A model generated the notes under the pieces. That model worked only from the letters and a program-made list of their open reading frames with translations. It made no database searches and was not told the DNA's origin. A stretch of DNA of 64,000 nt from Lachnospiraceae bacterium (GTDB lineage Bacteria > Bacillota > Clostridia > Lachnospirales > Lachnospiraceae), in NCBI GenBank assembly GCA_014804755.1, contig JAAUZE010000017.1, forward strand, positions 1 to 64,000. Reading direction: 5' to 3'. Made by a program: the position numbers and the translations under genes. Shown here piece after piece: positions 26,874 through 36,764 of this stretch; the stretch's first letter is position 1; every line of letters begins with the position of its first letter.

Positions 26874-29800
26874 GTCTAATTCCTCCTTCATATGCTGTAA
26901 AAAATGGTTCATATAATGTTTTTGCAATTTCACCATTCTCTGAATCCAACAGCATGTTTTTTAAATATAGATATAATTCATTCAATGTATCAAATCCTTC
27001 TTCTACATCTGACCTTTTTCTAAAAGCGCCATCAACAAAATAAACTGTAGGAGGATTTTTTGAAGCATCTGTAACTCTGCATAGACGCCCGAAAATCTGC
27101 AATATCAGTACAAACATTGTGGCAACTAAATCCGTCTTTATCTCTGTATCACATAAATTATCCAACCTACTTTTAGATGAATAATTCATTCGATTCCAAA
27201 ATTTTATTGCCTCTTGCCGAACATATAAGTTCTTTTCATATATATCTGTACCTTTATATTCGTACATTTTCGTCGCCATGTACCCATTCATCTTAATACT
27301 TTTTTCCTTAACATCATCAGGAACCCCCATAGGTCGAATCAAAAAGAATACACTACTCAAAGATGAATGCCCTTGCTCATCAACAATATTGTGCCCTCGC
27401 TCTATTGCTAACGCCGGAGCCACTAAAATTCTCGCTTTTTTCTTATCAAATTTGTAGACTTCGCCTCGACGAATATATTTATCTGGTTCACCTTTATCCA
27501 TACTCTTGTCTGAAACCAAGGCACATACTTCTTCTTTGCATCCTCGCTTAATTAAGTTAGCACTTAAATGTGTTGCTACAACTTCCGCTTGCGAAAAGCT
27601 GTTGACAACCAAAAGAATCTTTCCTTCCTTATCAAGTTCAGAAATAATGTTTAGTGTACATTTATCTACCACTTTTCGCAAAATTTCTTCTCTTGTTTCT
27701 AATGGACTGCCGGATACACGTTCTTCTAATCCAAGTTCCACAAACTGCGTTTTCGCAATAAATTCTCTGACCGATTTGTCTGCTTCAATTATATAGCTAA
27801 CATCTGCATTCACATGATATTCATATGAGCCTTTCGCATAACTGGAACCAGACAACAGTGCCACATGTGGACCTACAGGTACTCCATCTTTATTCACTCT
27901 TAAATACGGTAGATTTGTTAACAAAGCCCTTCCATAGGCATATTGCCTAAACAATAATACATCATCCTCATTAGTAGATTTAATCCCAAATAAATTTCCC
28001 ATTAATGCAGATGGCAAATAGTCTTGTTGAGCAGTAAAACGTGTCCTAACAAATCCCACCAGTTCATTGTATCCCATTGTAATATCTTGGGAATCTTCAT
28101 ACGCGTCTCCAATATCCATAACAAACTTGTCGAAGAAAATCAGCGTAATGATAAGCTGTATTTTTTTTCGCAACTCAACATTTCGCTTATTTTTCTTCTC
28201 AATTTCTTTTCGAATGGTCTTGAGTTCTTTTTCGCTTTTATTAGAATTTTTCTCAGATATCTTACTAACATCCTCTAAAATAAGCTGTGGTTCATTTTTA
28301 TCCAGCCATTCTGCCAATAAAACTTCAAACCTGTCTGTCTTTATACTTTCGCACGAACTAATCATGATATCATATAATGAACTCATTTCCGCTTTATCAA
28401 AATCCATTAACTGATATATCTCTTTAGCCGTATGCTCTGAAATCCCATCCTGTATACTATCTAACAAGGTATATGCCGAAAAAGTGTTTGAAAAGGCACT
28501 TTTACTACCACTATTCTTAGCTGCCTTTACTGCATTAGAAACACATGCTAAAACGGTTGGTGACTTCGATTGCAATTCCGCATAATACATACTGGCAATA
28601 TTTTCCAGTCGTTTTGCATTTGATTCCAGCATAAATTGATAATAATCTTCCGCACATTCATTTATAAATGAATTGAATTCTGTTGCAGGCGTAAACAAAT
28701 CGTCTAGATTCTTCTGTACTCTGTCACATTCGTCATAAAACACTACATCTGCTGTTTCTACAACTTCCTTAAGATAAATGTTTTGTAATTTTCCCACTCT
28801 ACTCATTACCAATCCTGCAACAGTAGTGATTACAATATTACTCTTTATCGCTTCCCTCTGCATGGCAGTGGTAGCACACTGTTCAAAATATGGGCATACA
28901 TACTTTTGACTGCCATATTCTAATTTAGTACAAGGCTCTTCGCCAAATGATACAGAATTCTCACTTGCTAGATCCAAACCGTCAATCAAACAATTCGTTG
29001 TTAAATATTTAGATATATCTTCCTCCAAATAGTATGCATCCTCATTAATCATTTGATTAATATACTTTACACGTTCAGCCTTTCCAATTAACGGACTGCA
29101 ATTACACCCCAGCAAGCGAAAATATGTATACAAATTGAAAACTTCTGCCACCGTATCTGTTACAATAACAACTTTTTTCTTTTGCCTATCCAAAACATAT
29201 GTCAATGTTTTTAGCAATGTTGTCTTACCTGCTCCAACCATTCCGACTATATTAATAACTTTATCAATCTCCAACTTTGTAGCCAGATTAACATTTCCAT
29301 CGTTCACTTCTTTGATAAAATTATTTTTGAGTACATTTACACAGTGATCTCCCGGTATTATCTTTTGCATCTCTGTAGCAGCATCAATTAAGCTTCCTAC
29401 ATCAATCACAATCTTCTCACGTTGTTTTGCTTCTATTGGTACACAACAAATTTTCTCATCCATGTCCTCATTAAGATTTACATAAACACGCTTCTCATCA
29501 TTATTTTTGTTATAATATTTATAAATACCTTGAGTGGCATACTTTCCACTTCTAGGACTGCTATATGAATTAATATATCGCATATAATCATCTTTACGAT
29601 TTGCATATGCTAAATTACTCGTGTCTCTTTCGGTAATCCTGTCATCAAGAATATTAAACAGACGTATTCCTGCATATTCATCTTTTGCATATTCCTTAAG
29701 TGTATCTTTCCATATTTTTTCTGAACGAAACTTTTTCAAGCAAACGCTTGCATTCTGAATAATATAAGAATCTGGAGCATATTCCCATTTCCCAATGTTA

Positions 29801-29961
29801 TGATACTTAGTAAATAGTATGTATCCCTTATTCGGGTCAGCATCATTTCTAAAATATACTACTATCATGAGCGCCATTTCAAACAATATAAAATGTTCCA
29901 TTTTTAAAGAACTGCTTTTCTCATCGTAATATGGCTTAAACTTCTTTTTTATTTCTTTCAT
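26866..29961 (-). CDS. DinG/XPD-like SF2 helicase of a pPIWI-RE system
   Basis: 1031 residues. Walker A GMVGAGKTTL is at about 240-249, an iron-sulfur-like cysteine cluster (C near 350, CPYFEQC) precedes ITTVAGLVMSR, the Walker B motif is FYDECDRV, and motif VI is QIFGRLCRV near the C-terminus. This layout matches DinG-type helicases that accompany pPIWI-RE proteins. It is predicted to unwind target duplexes. The start overlaps the nuclease stop (ATGA) and its end overlaps the pPIWI-RE start by 8 bases, so the three products are made together. Confidence 0.82.
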   Translation of the reverse strand: MKEIKKKFKPYYDEKSSSLKMEHFILFEMALMIVVYFRNDADPNKGYILFTKYHNIGKWEYAPDSYIIQNASVCLKKFRSEKIWKDTLKEYAKDEYAGIRLFNILDDRITERDTSNLAYANRKDDYMRYINSYSSPRSGKYATQGIYKYYNKNNDEKRVYVNLNEDMDEKICCVPIEAKQREKIVIDVGSLIDAATEMQKIIPGDHCVNVLKNNFIKEVNDGNVNLATKLEIDKVINIVGMVGAGKTTLLKTLTYVLDRQKKKVVIVTDTVAEVFNLYTYFRLLGCNCSPLIGKAERVKYINQMINEDAYYLEEDISKYLTTNCLIDGLDLASENSVSFGEEPCTKLEYGSQKYVCPYFEQCATTAMQREAIKSNIVITTVAGLVMSRVGKLQNIYLKEVVETADVVFYDECDRVQKNLDDLFTPATEFNSFINECAEDYYQFMLESNAKRLENIASMYYAELQSKSPTVLACVSNAVKAAKNSGSKSAFSNTFSAYTLLDSIQDGISEHTAKEIYQLMDFDKAEMSSLYDIMISSCESIKTDRFEVLLAEWLDKNEPQLILEDVSKISEKNSNKSEKELKTIRKEIEKKNKRNVELRKKIQLIITLIFFDKFVMDIGDAYEDSQDITMGYNELVGFVRTRFTAQQDYLPSALMGNLFGIKSTNEDDVLLFRQYAYGRALLTNLPYLRVNKDGVPVGPHVALLSGSSYAKGSYEYHVNADVSYIIEADKSVREFIAKTQFVELGLEERVSGSPLETREEILRKVVDKCTLNIISELDKEGKILLVVNSFSQAEVVATHLSANLIKRGCKEEVCALVSDKSMDKGEPDKYIRRGEVYKFDKKKARILVAPALAIERGHNIVDEQGHSSLSSVFFLIRPMGVPDDVKEKSIKMNGYMATKMYEYKGTDIYEKNLYVRQEAIKFWNRMNYSSKSRLDNLCDTEIKTDLVATMFVLILQIFGRLCRVTDASKNPPTVYFVDGAFRKRSDVEEGFDTLNELYLYLKNMLLDSENGEIAKTLYEPFFTAYEGGIRHE

Positions 29962-31070
29962 TTCCGTTTACCCCTTTCTCTTATTTCCTTTTTTAAATCA
30001 CGTAGTTTTATACAACATATATTCCTATATCCCATACTTTCTAACTGCCGATTGATTATATCTAAATAATCTGTTCTGTCATCGGCATATACATCCGGGA
30101 TCACATAAAAACCTCTTTTATAATCCCCATCAGGAAATCCACCATCTCGGATTATATTTTCCTTTAAAAATTGAGGCTCCCTTATCGCTTTTGCATCAAT
30201 CGCCCACATATCACCATTAAGAAATGTAATGCCAATATCATACTTATCCATTTCCGGCCATAACACACTTTGAACCTTGTGCTTGTTACAATAATTATAT
30301 ATCTCCAACTCCAGTTTTCCCGGAACAGAAATATACTTCATTACGCCCCTCTTTAATCGCAGCATACCTGACTCACCTGGAATACTTTTAAGTTCACCTT
30401 GAATATATTTTTCTTTACCACAAGAACGATTTTGGCATCGCATGCCTATCTTTTCTTTATGTAGGGTCCAACCACACTTCGGACAAACAAAACAATCCTC
30501 CATTATTTCTTCATAAGCATTTTCTATTGCGTGTAATGCTATATCATTTTTAGAATATGTAAGTTTTAATTTACGTAATTCTTCAAGATTAATAATTGGA
30601 TAGTCTATAAAGTATTTTCTCAAATTCACATATTCATCTTGATTTAATGCCCTTAAACAATCGTAAACTGCCCTTTGTTCTATTCCTGCAACAACATCCT
30701 TTTCTACGTATTCAATATAATCTTCACAATTGTCATTAACATGAAAAGTATTAAATCCACTATCCCCAACCAATGCATCCATATAGTAAAATCCTTGGCT
30801 TACCAAATCTAATTTATCTGTATTTTCCCATCCATCAAACCATTGAGATACCGGCTGCATAGCATAATTTGTAATAAAACTTTGTTCATGCATCTTGCTA
30901 AAATCAAAATCCTTTGGATTATACTTATAATTCAAGCTTTGAAAAATATTAATGCCATGAATAAACTTCTTACTATAATAATATTCTCCTTCTTGTTTCT
31001 GCCGTTCTTTTTCATATAAACCTATAACAATAAGACTAATTGCTGTTTTTAATTTTGTTAAATCATCCAT
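29958..31070 (-). CDS. pPIWI-RE-associated restriction endonuclease-fold protein
   Basis: 370 residues from the ATG at 31070, with GGAGG 8 bases upstream. A central zinc ribbon (CPKCGW...CQNRSCG) at about 195-220 is followed by a PD-(D/E)xK-type core: KYDIGITFLNGDMWAIDAKA supplies the Asp and D-x-K residues. This is the architecture of the REase partner in three-gene pPIWI-RE islands, presumed to cut the DNA selected by the PIWI protein. First gene of the operon. Confidence 0.8.
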   Translation of the reverse strand: MDDLTKLKTAISLIVIGLYEKERQKQEGEYYYSKKFIHGINIFQSLNYKYNPKDFDFSKMHEQSFITNYAMQPVSQWFDGWENTDKLDLVSQGFYYMDALVGDSGFNTFHVNDNCEDYIEYVEKDVVAGIEQRAVYDCLRALNQDEYVNLRKYFIDYPIINLEELRKLKLTYSKNDIALHAIENAYEEIMEDCFVCPKCGWTLHKEKIGMRCQNRSCGKEKYIQGELKSIPGESGMLRLKRGVMKYISVPGKLELEIYNYCNKHKVQSVLWPEMDKYDIGITFLNGDMWAIDAKAIREPQFLKENIIRDGGFPDGDYKRGFYVIPDVYADDRTDYLDIINRQLESMGYRNICCIKLRDLKKEIRERGKRK

Positions 31071-31103
31071 TTTCAAACCTCCGCTTCACATGAAAAATAC
31101 AAT

Positions 31104-31135
31104 AAAAAAAGTTCCTTGACACGAAATCAAAGAAC
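31104..31135 (-). terminator. Hairpin with T-run upstream of the pPIWI-RE operon
   Basis: GTTCCTTGA (31111-31119) pairs with TCAAAGAAC (31127-31135), one G-U pair, and is followed on the minus strand by seven T. It lies only 34 bp before the nuclease start, so it either ends upstream transcripts or acts as an attenuator in the operon's own leader. Confidence 0.55.
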
Positions 31136-31662
31136 ATAACTTTATAAATAACCCTATGAGAATAGCTGTATCTCTACAAAAACAGCTACAATTACCCCAT
31201 TAGTTTTCTTTATATTCTATTATTCGTGTACATATTCATCATAAATGTATCACGAGCTAAAGTCAAGCGGTAATTTTCTATAGTTTTGGGATTGTTAAAA
31301 ATGACGGCAGGGAAAACTGCCCGGAAGCAGGGAATGTAAAAGAAAATGCGCGTAAAACCATTTCGGAAGCCTTCCCCAAAAAGAAAACAGATAAAAAGCT
31401 TTCACGGGAGTAACATATCCGCAGCTATCATGATACGCACCTCCCTTCCTATGTATTCCGTCAAGCCGGTCATTGGCTCGGGAGACTACCGCCCCTGTCA
31501 TGGGCGCATTTCCGCAATTAGAATTTTATCATAGTTCGATAGGAATTCCAATCAGATTCTCTTTTCATGGAATATGCGGAAAATGTTTCAAAATCAATCT
31601 CACGGAGAAAAAGAAAGACCTGAAAGCACTGATTTTGCTCACTTTCCAGTCCAAACATCCGC
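31136..31662. other. Non-coding stretch, probable mobile-element debris
   Basis: No gene supported. On the minus strand a GGAGG precedes an ATG at 31431 that opens only nine codons before a stop at 31402, which could be a leader peptide or the start of a lost gene. The stretch is richer in GC than the flanking defence genes. Confidence 0.35.
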
Positions 31663-31800
31663 TACTCGAACTCGGCGTGTCCCTTGCTGACATTAACTGC
31701 ATTTTTTAAGTTTTGTGCAAATACACGCCCATTCTTACTTCAATTACATCATTTATTATGGCTTACTGATTTTTTGTTGCCAAAATGTTGCCACAATCTT
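31663..31800. repeat. Direct repeat A of the guaA-side island
   Basis: About 138 bp closely matching 34462-34600. Both contain ACTCGAACTCGGCGTGT, then TTAACTGCATTT, AAGTTTTGTG, CAATTACATCATTTATT and TTGTTGCCAAAA-type blocks in the same order. On the minus strand the edge reads GAGTTCGAGT, like the last codons of a guaA gene (Glu-Phe-Glu). This suggests an att-derived repeat. Confidence 0.65.
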
Positions 31801-31945
31801 ATTACAGCAAGTCCTCGTAGATTCGCAAGTAATTTTTGAACATGACGCAATAGAAGTCCTTGAAAAATCTATCAGCTCTTTTTCTCACATATAACTACTC
31901 TATATTTTCTGTCATATTGCCTATTCATCTTCCTTCCCGACAAAA

Positions 31946-33169
31946 TCATTCAGATATATATTCAATAAAACCATATTTCTTTCCTAATTCTTTCAATTTC
32001 ATATCTATGAAATTCTTTGCATTACCTGACAATCTCATATGAGCTTTCTGGTAATGTTTTCTTGCCACTTCAACAAGCGTCTCATTTCTACCAAATGATG
32101 CTACATATGTATTGGAGCCTAACTCGTCCCATACAATACTTAAAGGAATTCCATTTGTCACCCCTGTATTAAGTATTTTTGCTTCCTGCAAAACACAATA
32201 ATATGGGTACCGTTCCATCCAGTCATACTCCTGAATCCACATAGGTTGCACTCGGTTATTTTCAGTAAATCCACACATGATTCCTGAGCCTACAATTACC
32301 GGCTGATTCTTTCCTTTTGTGTCAGTTGTAATGGCAGCTAAATATACCGCATCACCTTCTTTTATCGCTCCCACTTTATAAGGATAATTCTCAACGTATA
32401 CCTTTTTACCATCTAGCAAAACCTTGATCATAGGAAACTTTTCATAAGGATTTAGCCTATCGCTCCCTTCCCCAGCAAATTTTAACCAAATAGTGTAATT
32501 GTATTTAACTTCTTCAATATTTTCCCGAAACACTTCCTGCATAATATCTTTTTCATCCACACAAGATTTTATTTCAGAAATTTTCCACTCCACCGAGTCA
32601 TATTTTTTCTTGTCCAATTCCGCTCCACACATAAAAATACTTGTTGTACTATTACCAGACTTTTTACTGTCCAATAGACTCTTATATTTTTCTCTTGCGA
32701 CACCCAAAATCTCTGTCGTTATTAAACCCTCATCAGAATTACTGATTTTAGAAACCATATTATCATAATAGTCATGTAAGTTAGATAACAAAGCCATTTC
32801 ATCTACTGCCATTAAAGATAACTCAAAATTAGAGATGAATCCTCCTGAAGTAAAATTAGCAGAACCTACTATACCTACATTATCATCAAACAAATACAAT
32901 TTGGTATGGAGTCCTTTTAATGCATAAACCTTAATCCCTGCATTCATCATCATTTCAATGGCATCTATGCTATTGGCCTTTGCATACATGTCTTCCAAAT
33001 ATAATCGGGTAATAAAAGTACATACAATATTATGATTATTAACAATGTCACACAACTTTTTTGCCATATTTATAGATAAAAATGGACTGGCAATTTTAAT
33101 TCTCTTCTTCGTAGATTCAAAAACATCCATAATCTTATCATAATGATCATCAGTTAATATTTCTATCAC
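31946..33169 (-). CDS. Phospholipase D-family nuclease-like protein
   Basis: 407 residues. One HKD-type motif is clear: GLHTKLYLFDDNVGIVGSANFTSGG at about 85-110, giving H-x-K and the GSAN/F element. Two such motifs, or a dimer of one, form the active site in PLD nucleases. The C-terminal 230 residues are unrecognised. PLD nucleases of this type occur in restriction and defence loci. It lies in an AT-rich module bounded by direct repeats A and B, read leftwards. Confidence 0.65.
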   Translation of the reverse strand: MIEILTDDHYDKIMDVFESTKKRIKIASPFLSINMAKKLCDIVNNHNIVCTFITRLYLEDMYAKANSIDAIEMMMNAGIKVYALKGLHTKLYLFDDNVGIVGSANFTSGGFISNFELSLMAVDEMALLSNLHDYYDNMVSKISNSDEGLITTEILGVAREKYKSLLDSKKSGNSTTSIFMCGAELDKKKYDSVEWKISEIKSCVDEKDIMQEVFRENIEEVKYNYTIWLKFAGEGSDRLNPYEKFPMIKVLLDGKKVYVENYPYKVGAIKEGDAVYLAAITTDTKGKNQPVIVGSGIMCGFTENNRVQPMWIQEYDWMERYPYYCVLQEAKILNTGVTNGIPLSIVWDELGSNTYVASFGRNETLVEVARKHYQKAHMRLSGNAKNFIDMKLKELGKKYGFIEYISE

Positions 33170-33275
33170 AATTCTCCCTCTTTTCTTCTATTTTTACCAC
33201 TATAACTACATTTAATGACCCAAGCAGCAAAAATCACTAAATTTGCTTGTTTTTATATTAAATAAACTATATTAC

Positions 33276-33602
33276 TTATGCTGCCTTCATTAAACGCTGA
33301 TTTGAAACATAAACACCCAAACCAGTATTGGCAGCCATTATTGCATACATACGGAGTGCATTGCCAATTCTTTTGGAATTTGCGACAGGATATTCTGTTT
33401 CTAAATAAAACCCTAGTGTATCTCCCTTTGTTACAATTTTAGAAATATGTTTTTTATTCTTTGTCTGCCTTCTAGTTGCATTCATAAAATAATTATTATG
33501 CCTAATTTTTGCATACTCCAACATTTGTATTTCATTTCTGCTAAAAGCCACTGATAATCTCGTTGTTATTTTCATTTCTACATAATACTTATTCCTATAC
33601 AT
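33276..33602 (-). CDS. Hypothetical protein in the defence island
   Basis: 108 residues from the ATG at 33602, preceded by GGGAGGG. Basic, with no recognised domain; the stretch YAKIRHNNYFMNATRRQTKNKK is strongly charged. It follows the 151-residue gene, overlapping its end by the leader region, and precedes the PLD-like gene. Possibly part of a small operon with both. Confidence 0.5.
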   Translation of the reverse strand: MYRNKYYVEMKITTRLSVAFSRNEIQMLEYAKIRHNNYFMNATRRQTKNKKHISKIVTKGDTLGFYLETEYPVANSKRIGNALRMYAIMAANTGLGVYVSNQRLMKAA

Positions 33603-33615
33603 ATTTTTCCCTCCC

Positions 33616-34071
33616 TTATTCATGCATAATAGCAATTATTCTTGCTATCTTATCGTTAGTCATACTATCCGAGTTTTTAAGTAATTCTGCCATTTCCGAT
33701 ATTAGCGAAAATCGCTGAACCATAGGAATCTGAATATCATCTGATTCAGGTACAGGTATGACTATATACTTTAAAATACGGTTACCGACGACCGCATCAT
33801 TATATCTACCATCACAATATTTCATTAAGTAAGCTGACACACCTCGTAAATGATTTCCTATACTAAAAGTCTCGGCAATCTCTTCAGGTATTCGTATGTC
33901 CATGACCACAAGCGTATCATTTACAATTCTAGGCAACTCTATTCGTACATCATACTTAGAATACAAATTCAACGATGCACTTTTAGCTGCTTTCCTTAAA
34001 TCTTGAATACACTCAACCGCGCGCCATTCTGAATTGGCAAATTCAATTTTTACAGTTTTAGTTACTAACAT
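33616..34071 (-). CDS. Hypothetical protein in the defence island
   Basis: 151 residues, no recognised domain. It has alternating short strands and helices (VTKTVKIEFANSEWRAVECI, LPRIVNDTLVVMDIRIPEE). First gene of a leftward set with the 108-residue protein and the PLD-like nuclease, all AT-rich and between repeats A and B. Confidence 0.5.
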   Translation of the reverse strand: MLVTKTVKIEFANSEWRAVECIQDLRKAAKSASLNLYSKYDVRIELPRIVNDTLVVMDIRIPEEIAETFSIGNHLRGVSAYLMKYCDGRYNDAVVGNRILKYIVIPVPESDDIQIPMVQRFSLISEMAELLKNSDSMTNDKIARIIAIMHE

Positions 34072-34404
34072 GACAGCTCCCCTCCCTTATAGTATGCGTT
34101 ACTTCTAAAATAATAATTCTTTTCCGAGTTGGTGTCAACACTTATTTTTATTATTTTCAAAGTAACGTTTACTACTTTTCATCTTATTACAAAAATCCCA
34201 TCGTGCCATGCTCAACACACAATGGGAATAATCTCTTTATATGATATTTTTTCTTTAAAACTCTTATTCTATATAAGCCATCACCAATTTACTCATTATC
34301 ATCATATATTGCCCTGCCTTTATTCAATCTTTCAACTTCTTTAATAGTACTCAATCGGCAACATTTTCTTCCATTCCTAAATACAATATAAGTATTACAA
34401 AGAT

Positions 34405-34600
34405 GACAGGCAATCTCATAGACTACCTGCCATATAAAATAATCTTTGTAAAATTTTTCATCACTCGAACTCGGCGTGTTCTTTGTTACTCTTAACTGCA
34501 TTTGTTTAAGTTTTGTGTAAATACACACCCGTTTTGACTTCAATTACATCATTTATTCTGGCTTGCTGATTTTCTGTTGCCAAAATTTTGCCATCCTTAT
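34405..34600. repeat. Direct repeat B with upstream hairpin
   Basis: Two parts. 34405-34475 resembles the region around the 3' end of the standalone guaA gene (35630-35700): a hairpin with arms around CTCATAGACTACCTGCC, then TATAAAATAATCT and TTTCATCACTC(G/A)AACTC. 34462-34600 matches repeat A. The element therefore sits where two repeat families meet, as expected of a former attachment site after successive insertions. Confidence 0.65.
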
Positions 34601-35553
34601 TCTTCTAGCACATTTTTACTATACGTTTGTATAATCAACTTGCAGTTATCCAGATACCTTGCTGTATCATTATAATTTTGAGTTCTTCCCTCATGTGCTG
34701 TTGGATTACGAACATCTAAAATTTCAGTCTGGTAATCCTGTACAGGTATTGCTATGCCCAATTCATTAAGCCACCCAAATTCTTTTCCCAACATTTTATG
34801 CTGCCTTTTATCAGTTTCAAATGTATTTAATTGGTTATCAGTATAAAAACGCTGTATTCTATTCAAAATAGACTTTTCTAAAGCTGTTGCAGCTATAATA
34901 ATTGCACTTCTAAAATCATGTCTGATCACAGCACGATACGCTACCATTAGTAGTTCATATGGGAGTATAATTTCTTTTTGAGATCCCGCATTTTTAAATA
35001 ACAATTTCATTTTTTCAATGTCATAGCATTGCTCACTACTAATCATTTGAACTTGAATTGGATCTAAGTCGCGATTATTCACTTCTCGCTTTAATGGCTG
35101 ACCTTCTTCTAACATAAATACTTTAAGCCCATCATATATGCCATTTCCGTACTGCAAAAGAGTAATAGATTTTTGTTCCGGTTGTATAAAATTTCCTGAA
35201 TCTATCAAAACCAAATTATTAAATTTTTCCTTCCATCGTGGAAAATCCGCATATACACTCTGCACTTCGGATTCTTCTCCATCCCAAATACATAATAGTG
35301 AATTCACAGAAAATAGCCCTTTCGGCCATGCATGAATAGTCCCCCAATTTATTTGCTCCTGAAAGATATTTAAAGGTGCAATCAAATCCCCTTTGCTAAG
35401 TGAATTTACTCCGCCATCATATGTTTCAGGGCAAGACGGAAAACAAAATGAAACATTTACTCCTAAAATACTGCTTTGAAAACATCTACCTGATACCTCT
35501 TTCTTACAATAGATAGGCTTATCCAACTTCCAGATACCGATAAACTTTCCCAT
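34597..35553 (-). CDS. Protein with C-terminal HEPN-like domain
   Basis: 318 residues from the second ATG (35553), where GAGG is better spaced than for 35559. The N-terminal 190 residues are unrecognised. Residues 200-318 are helical (RSAIIIAATALEKSI, then ILDVRNPTAHEG), with RNPTAH matching the R-x4-H motif of HEPN ribonuclease domains. HEPN proteins are common effectors in antiphage systems. The gene is alone between repeat B and the standalone guaA gene, as the cargo of one insertion module. Confidence 0.55.
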   Translation of the reverse strand: MGKFIGIWKLDKPIYCKKEVSGRCFQSSILGVNVSFCFPSCPETYDGGVNSLSKGDLIAPLNIFQEQINWGTIHAWPKGLFSVNSLLCIWDGEESEVQSVYADFPRWKEKFNNLVLIDSGNFIQPEQKSITLLQYGNGIYDGLKVFMLEEGQPLKREVNNRDLDPIQVQMISSEQCYDIEKMKLLFKNAGSQKEIILPYELLMVAYRAVIRHDFRSAIIIAATALEKSILNRIQRFYTDNQLNTFETDKRQHKMLGKEFGWLNELGIAIPVQDYQTEILDVRNPTAHEGRTQNYNDTARYLDNCKLIIQTYSKNVLEE

Positions 35554-35629
35554 TTTCATCTTCCTCGTAGTTAAGTTGGCAACAATTTTTTTATTTAACA
35601 GTAAAAAAAAATCCCTAGTTTTTAAATAT

Positions 35630-35700
35630 AGCAGGTAATCCTATAGACTACCTGCTATATAAAATAATCTGTGTAAAGAATTTCATCACTCAAACTCAAT
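35630..35700. repeat. guaA 3'-end repeat (candidate attachment region)
   Basis: The hairpin AGCAGGTA/TACCTGCT at 35630-35656 lies just after the stop codon of the standalone GMP synthase gene. With the following TTTCATCACTCAAACTC, which covers the last codons, it is repeated in diverged form at 34405-34475. The arm changes in the other copy keep base pairing, which supports a real hairpin, perhaps the gene's terminator. Confidence 0.55.
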
Positions 35701-36669
35701 CGTCCCCGTCGGCTTCGGCGTGAAATCGTAAAGCACCCGATTCACTCCCGGCACTTCATGCGTGATCCGCTCAACCAAATGGCACATGAGGTCGTAGGGA
35801 ATATTTTCTACCGTTGCGGACATGGCATCTGTTGTGTTGACGGCACGGATGATGACGGACCACTCGAAAGCGCGTTTTCCATCCTTGATACCGGTCGATT
35901 TAAAATCGGGCACGACCGTGAAATATTGCCATACCTTTCCTTCCAGACCGTTCTTCGCGAACTCTTCGCGAAGGATTGCGTCAGACTCGCGGACTGCCTC
36001 GAGTCTGTCACGGGTGATGGCGCCGGGACAGCGGACGCCTAGTCCGGGGCCGGGGAACGGCTGACGGAAGACCATGTTGTCAGGCAATCCCAACTGCTTA
36101 CCTACCACACGCACCTCGTCTTTAAACAAAATCTTTACCGGCTCGACCAGTTCAAATTGCATATCTTCCGGCAAACCTCCGGCATTGTGATGCGCCTTGA
36201 TGCCTTTTTCACTCTCCAAAATGTCGGGCCAAATTGTTCCCTGCGCCAAAAACTCAATATGATCCAGCTTGCGCGCTTCCTCTGCAAATACCTCGATGAA
36301 CTCGCCGCCGATGATCATTCTTTTTTTCTCAGGATCAGTCACGCCCGCCAGTTTATCCAAAAAGCGATCCGTCGCATCCACATAGATCAAATTGGCATCC
36401 ATTTGATTACGGAATACTTCAATCACCTGCTCCGGCTCGCCTTTGCGTAAAAGACCGTGATTTACGTGTACACAGACCAGCTGCTTTCCTATCGCCCTGA
36501 TCAAAAGCGCTGCCACTACGGAAGAGTCCACCCCGCCGGATAACGCGAGCAATACCTTCTTATCTCCCACCTGTGCGCGTATTTCTTTTACCTGCTCCTC
36601 GATGAATGCATCCGCCAACGCTGGCGTGGTAATTCTTGTCATGTCCTCCGGACGTCTGTCTGCTGCCAT
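35686..36669 (-). CDS. Standalone GMP synthase ATP-pyrophosphatase subunit
   Basis: 327 residues without a glutamine amidotransferase domain. The PP-loop motif [16 protein letters not shown] is near residue 41, followed by FPGPGLGVR and a terminal [20 protein letters not shown], the GMP synthase dimerisation end. It should adenylate XMP and use ammonia or a partner glutaminase. AAGGAGG precedes the ATG. It lies 95 bp after a full-length guaA from which it is clearly diverged, so it is a paralogue rather than a recent partial copy. Its 3' end is the apparent island integration site. Confidence 0.85.
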   Translation of the reverse strand: MAADRRPEDMTRITTPALADAFIEEQVKEIRAQVGDKKVLLALSGGVDSSVVAALLIRAIGKQLVCVHVNHGLLRKGEPEQVIEVFRNQMDANLIYVDATDRFLDKLAGVTDPEKKRMIIGGEFIEVFAEEARKLDHIEFLAQGTIWPDILESEKGIKAHHNAGGLPEDMQFELVEPVKILFKDEVRVVGKQLGLPDNMVFRQPFPGPGLGVRCPGAITRDRLEAVRESDAILREEFAKNGLEGKVWQYFTVVPDFKSTGIKDGKRAFEWSVIIRAVNTTDAMSATVENIPYDLMCHLVERITHEVPGVNRVLYDFTPKPTGTIEFE

Positions 36670-36764
36670 TTTTGAACCTCCTTATGTACCTTTATTTTAT
36701 TTGTTAACGACTCATTGTTATAAATATATCATGAATCTATGATTTCTGATCTCCGTTATGCCCC

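Noticed and set aside
34289-34543. 84-codon minus-strand frame spanning repeat B
   Set aside because: It runs through the repeated att-like sequence, has no recognised pattern and no clear ribosome site.
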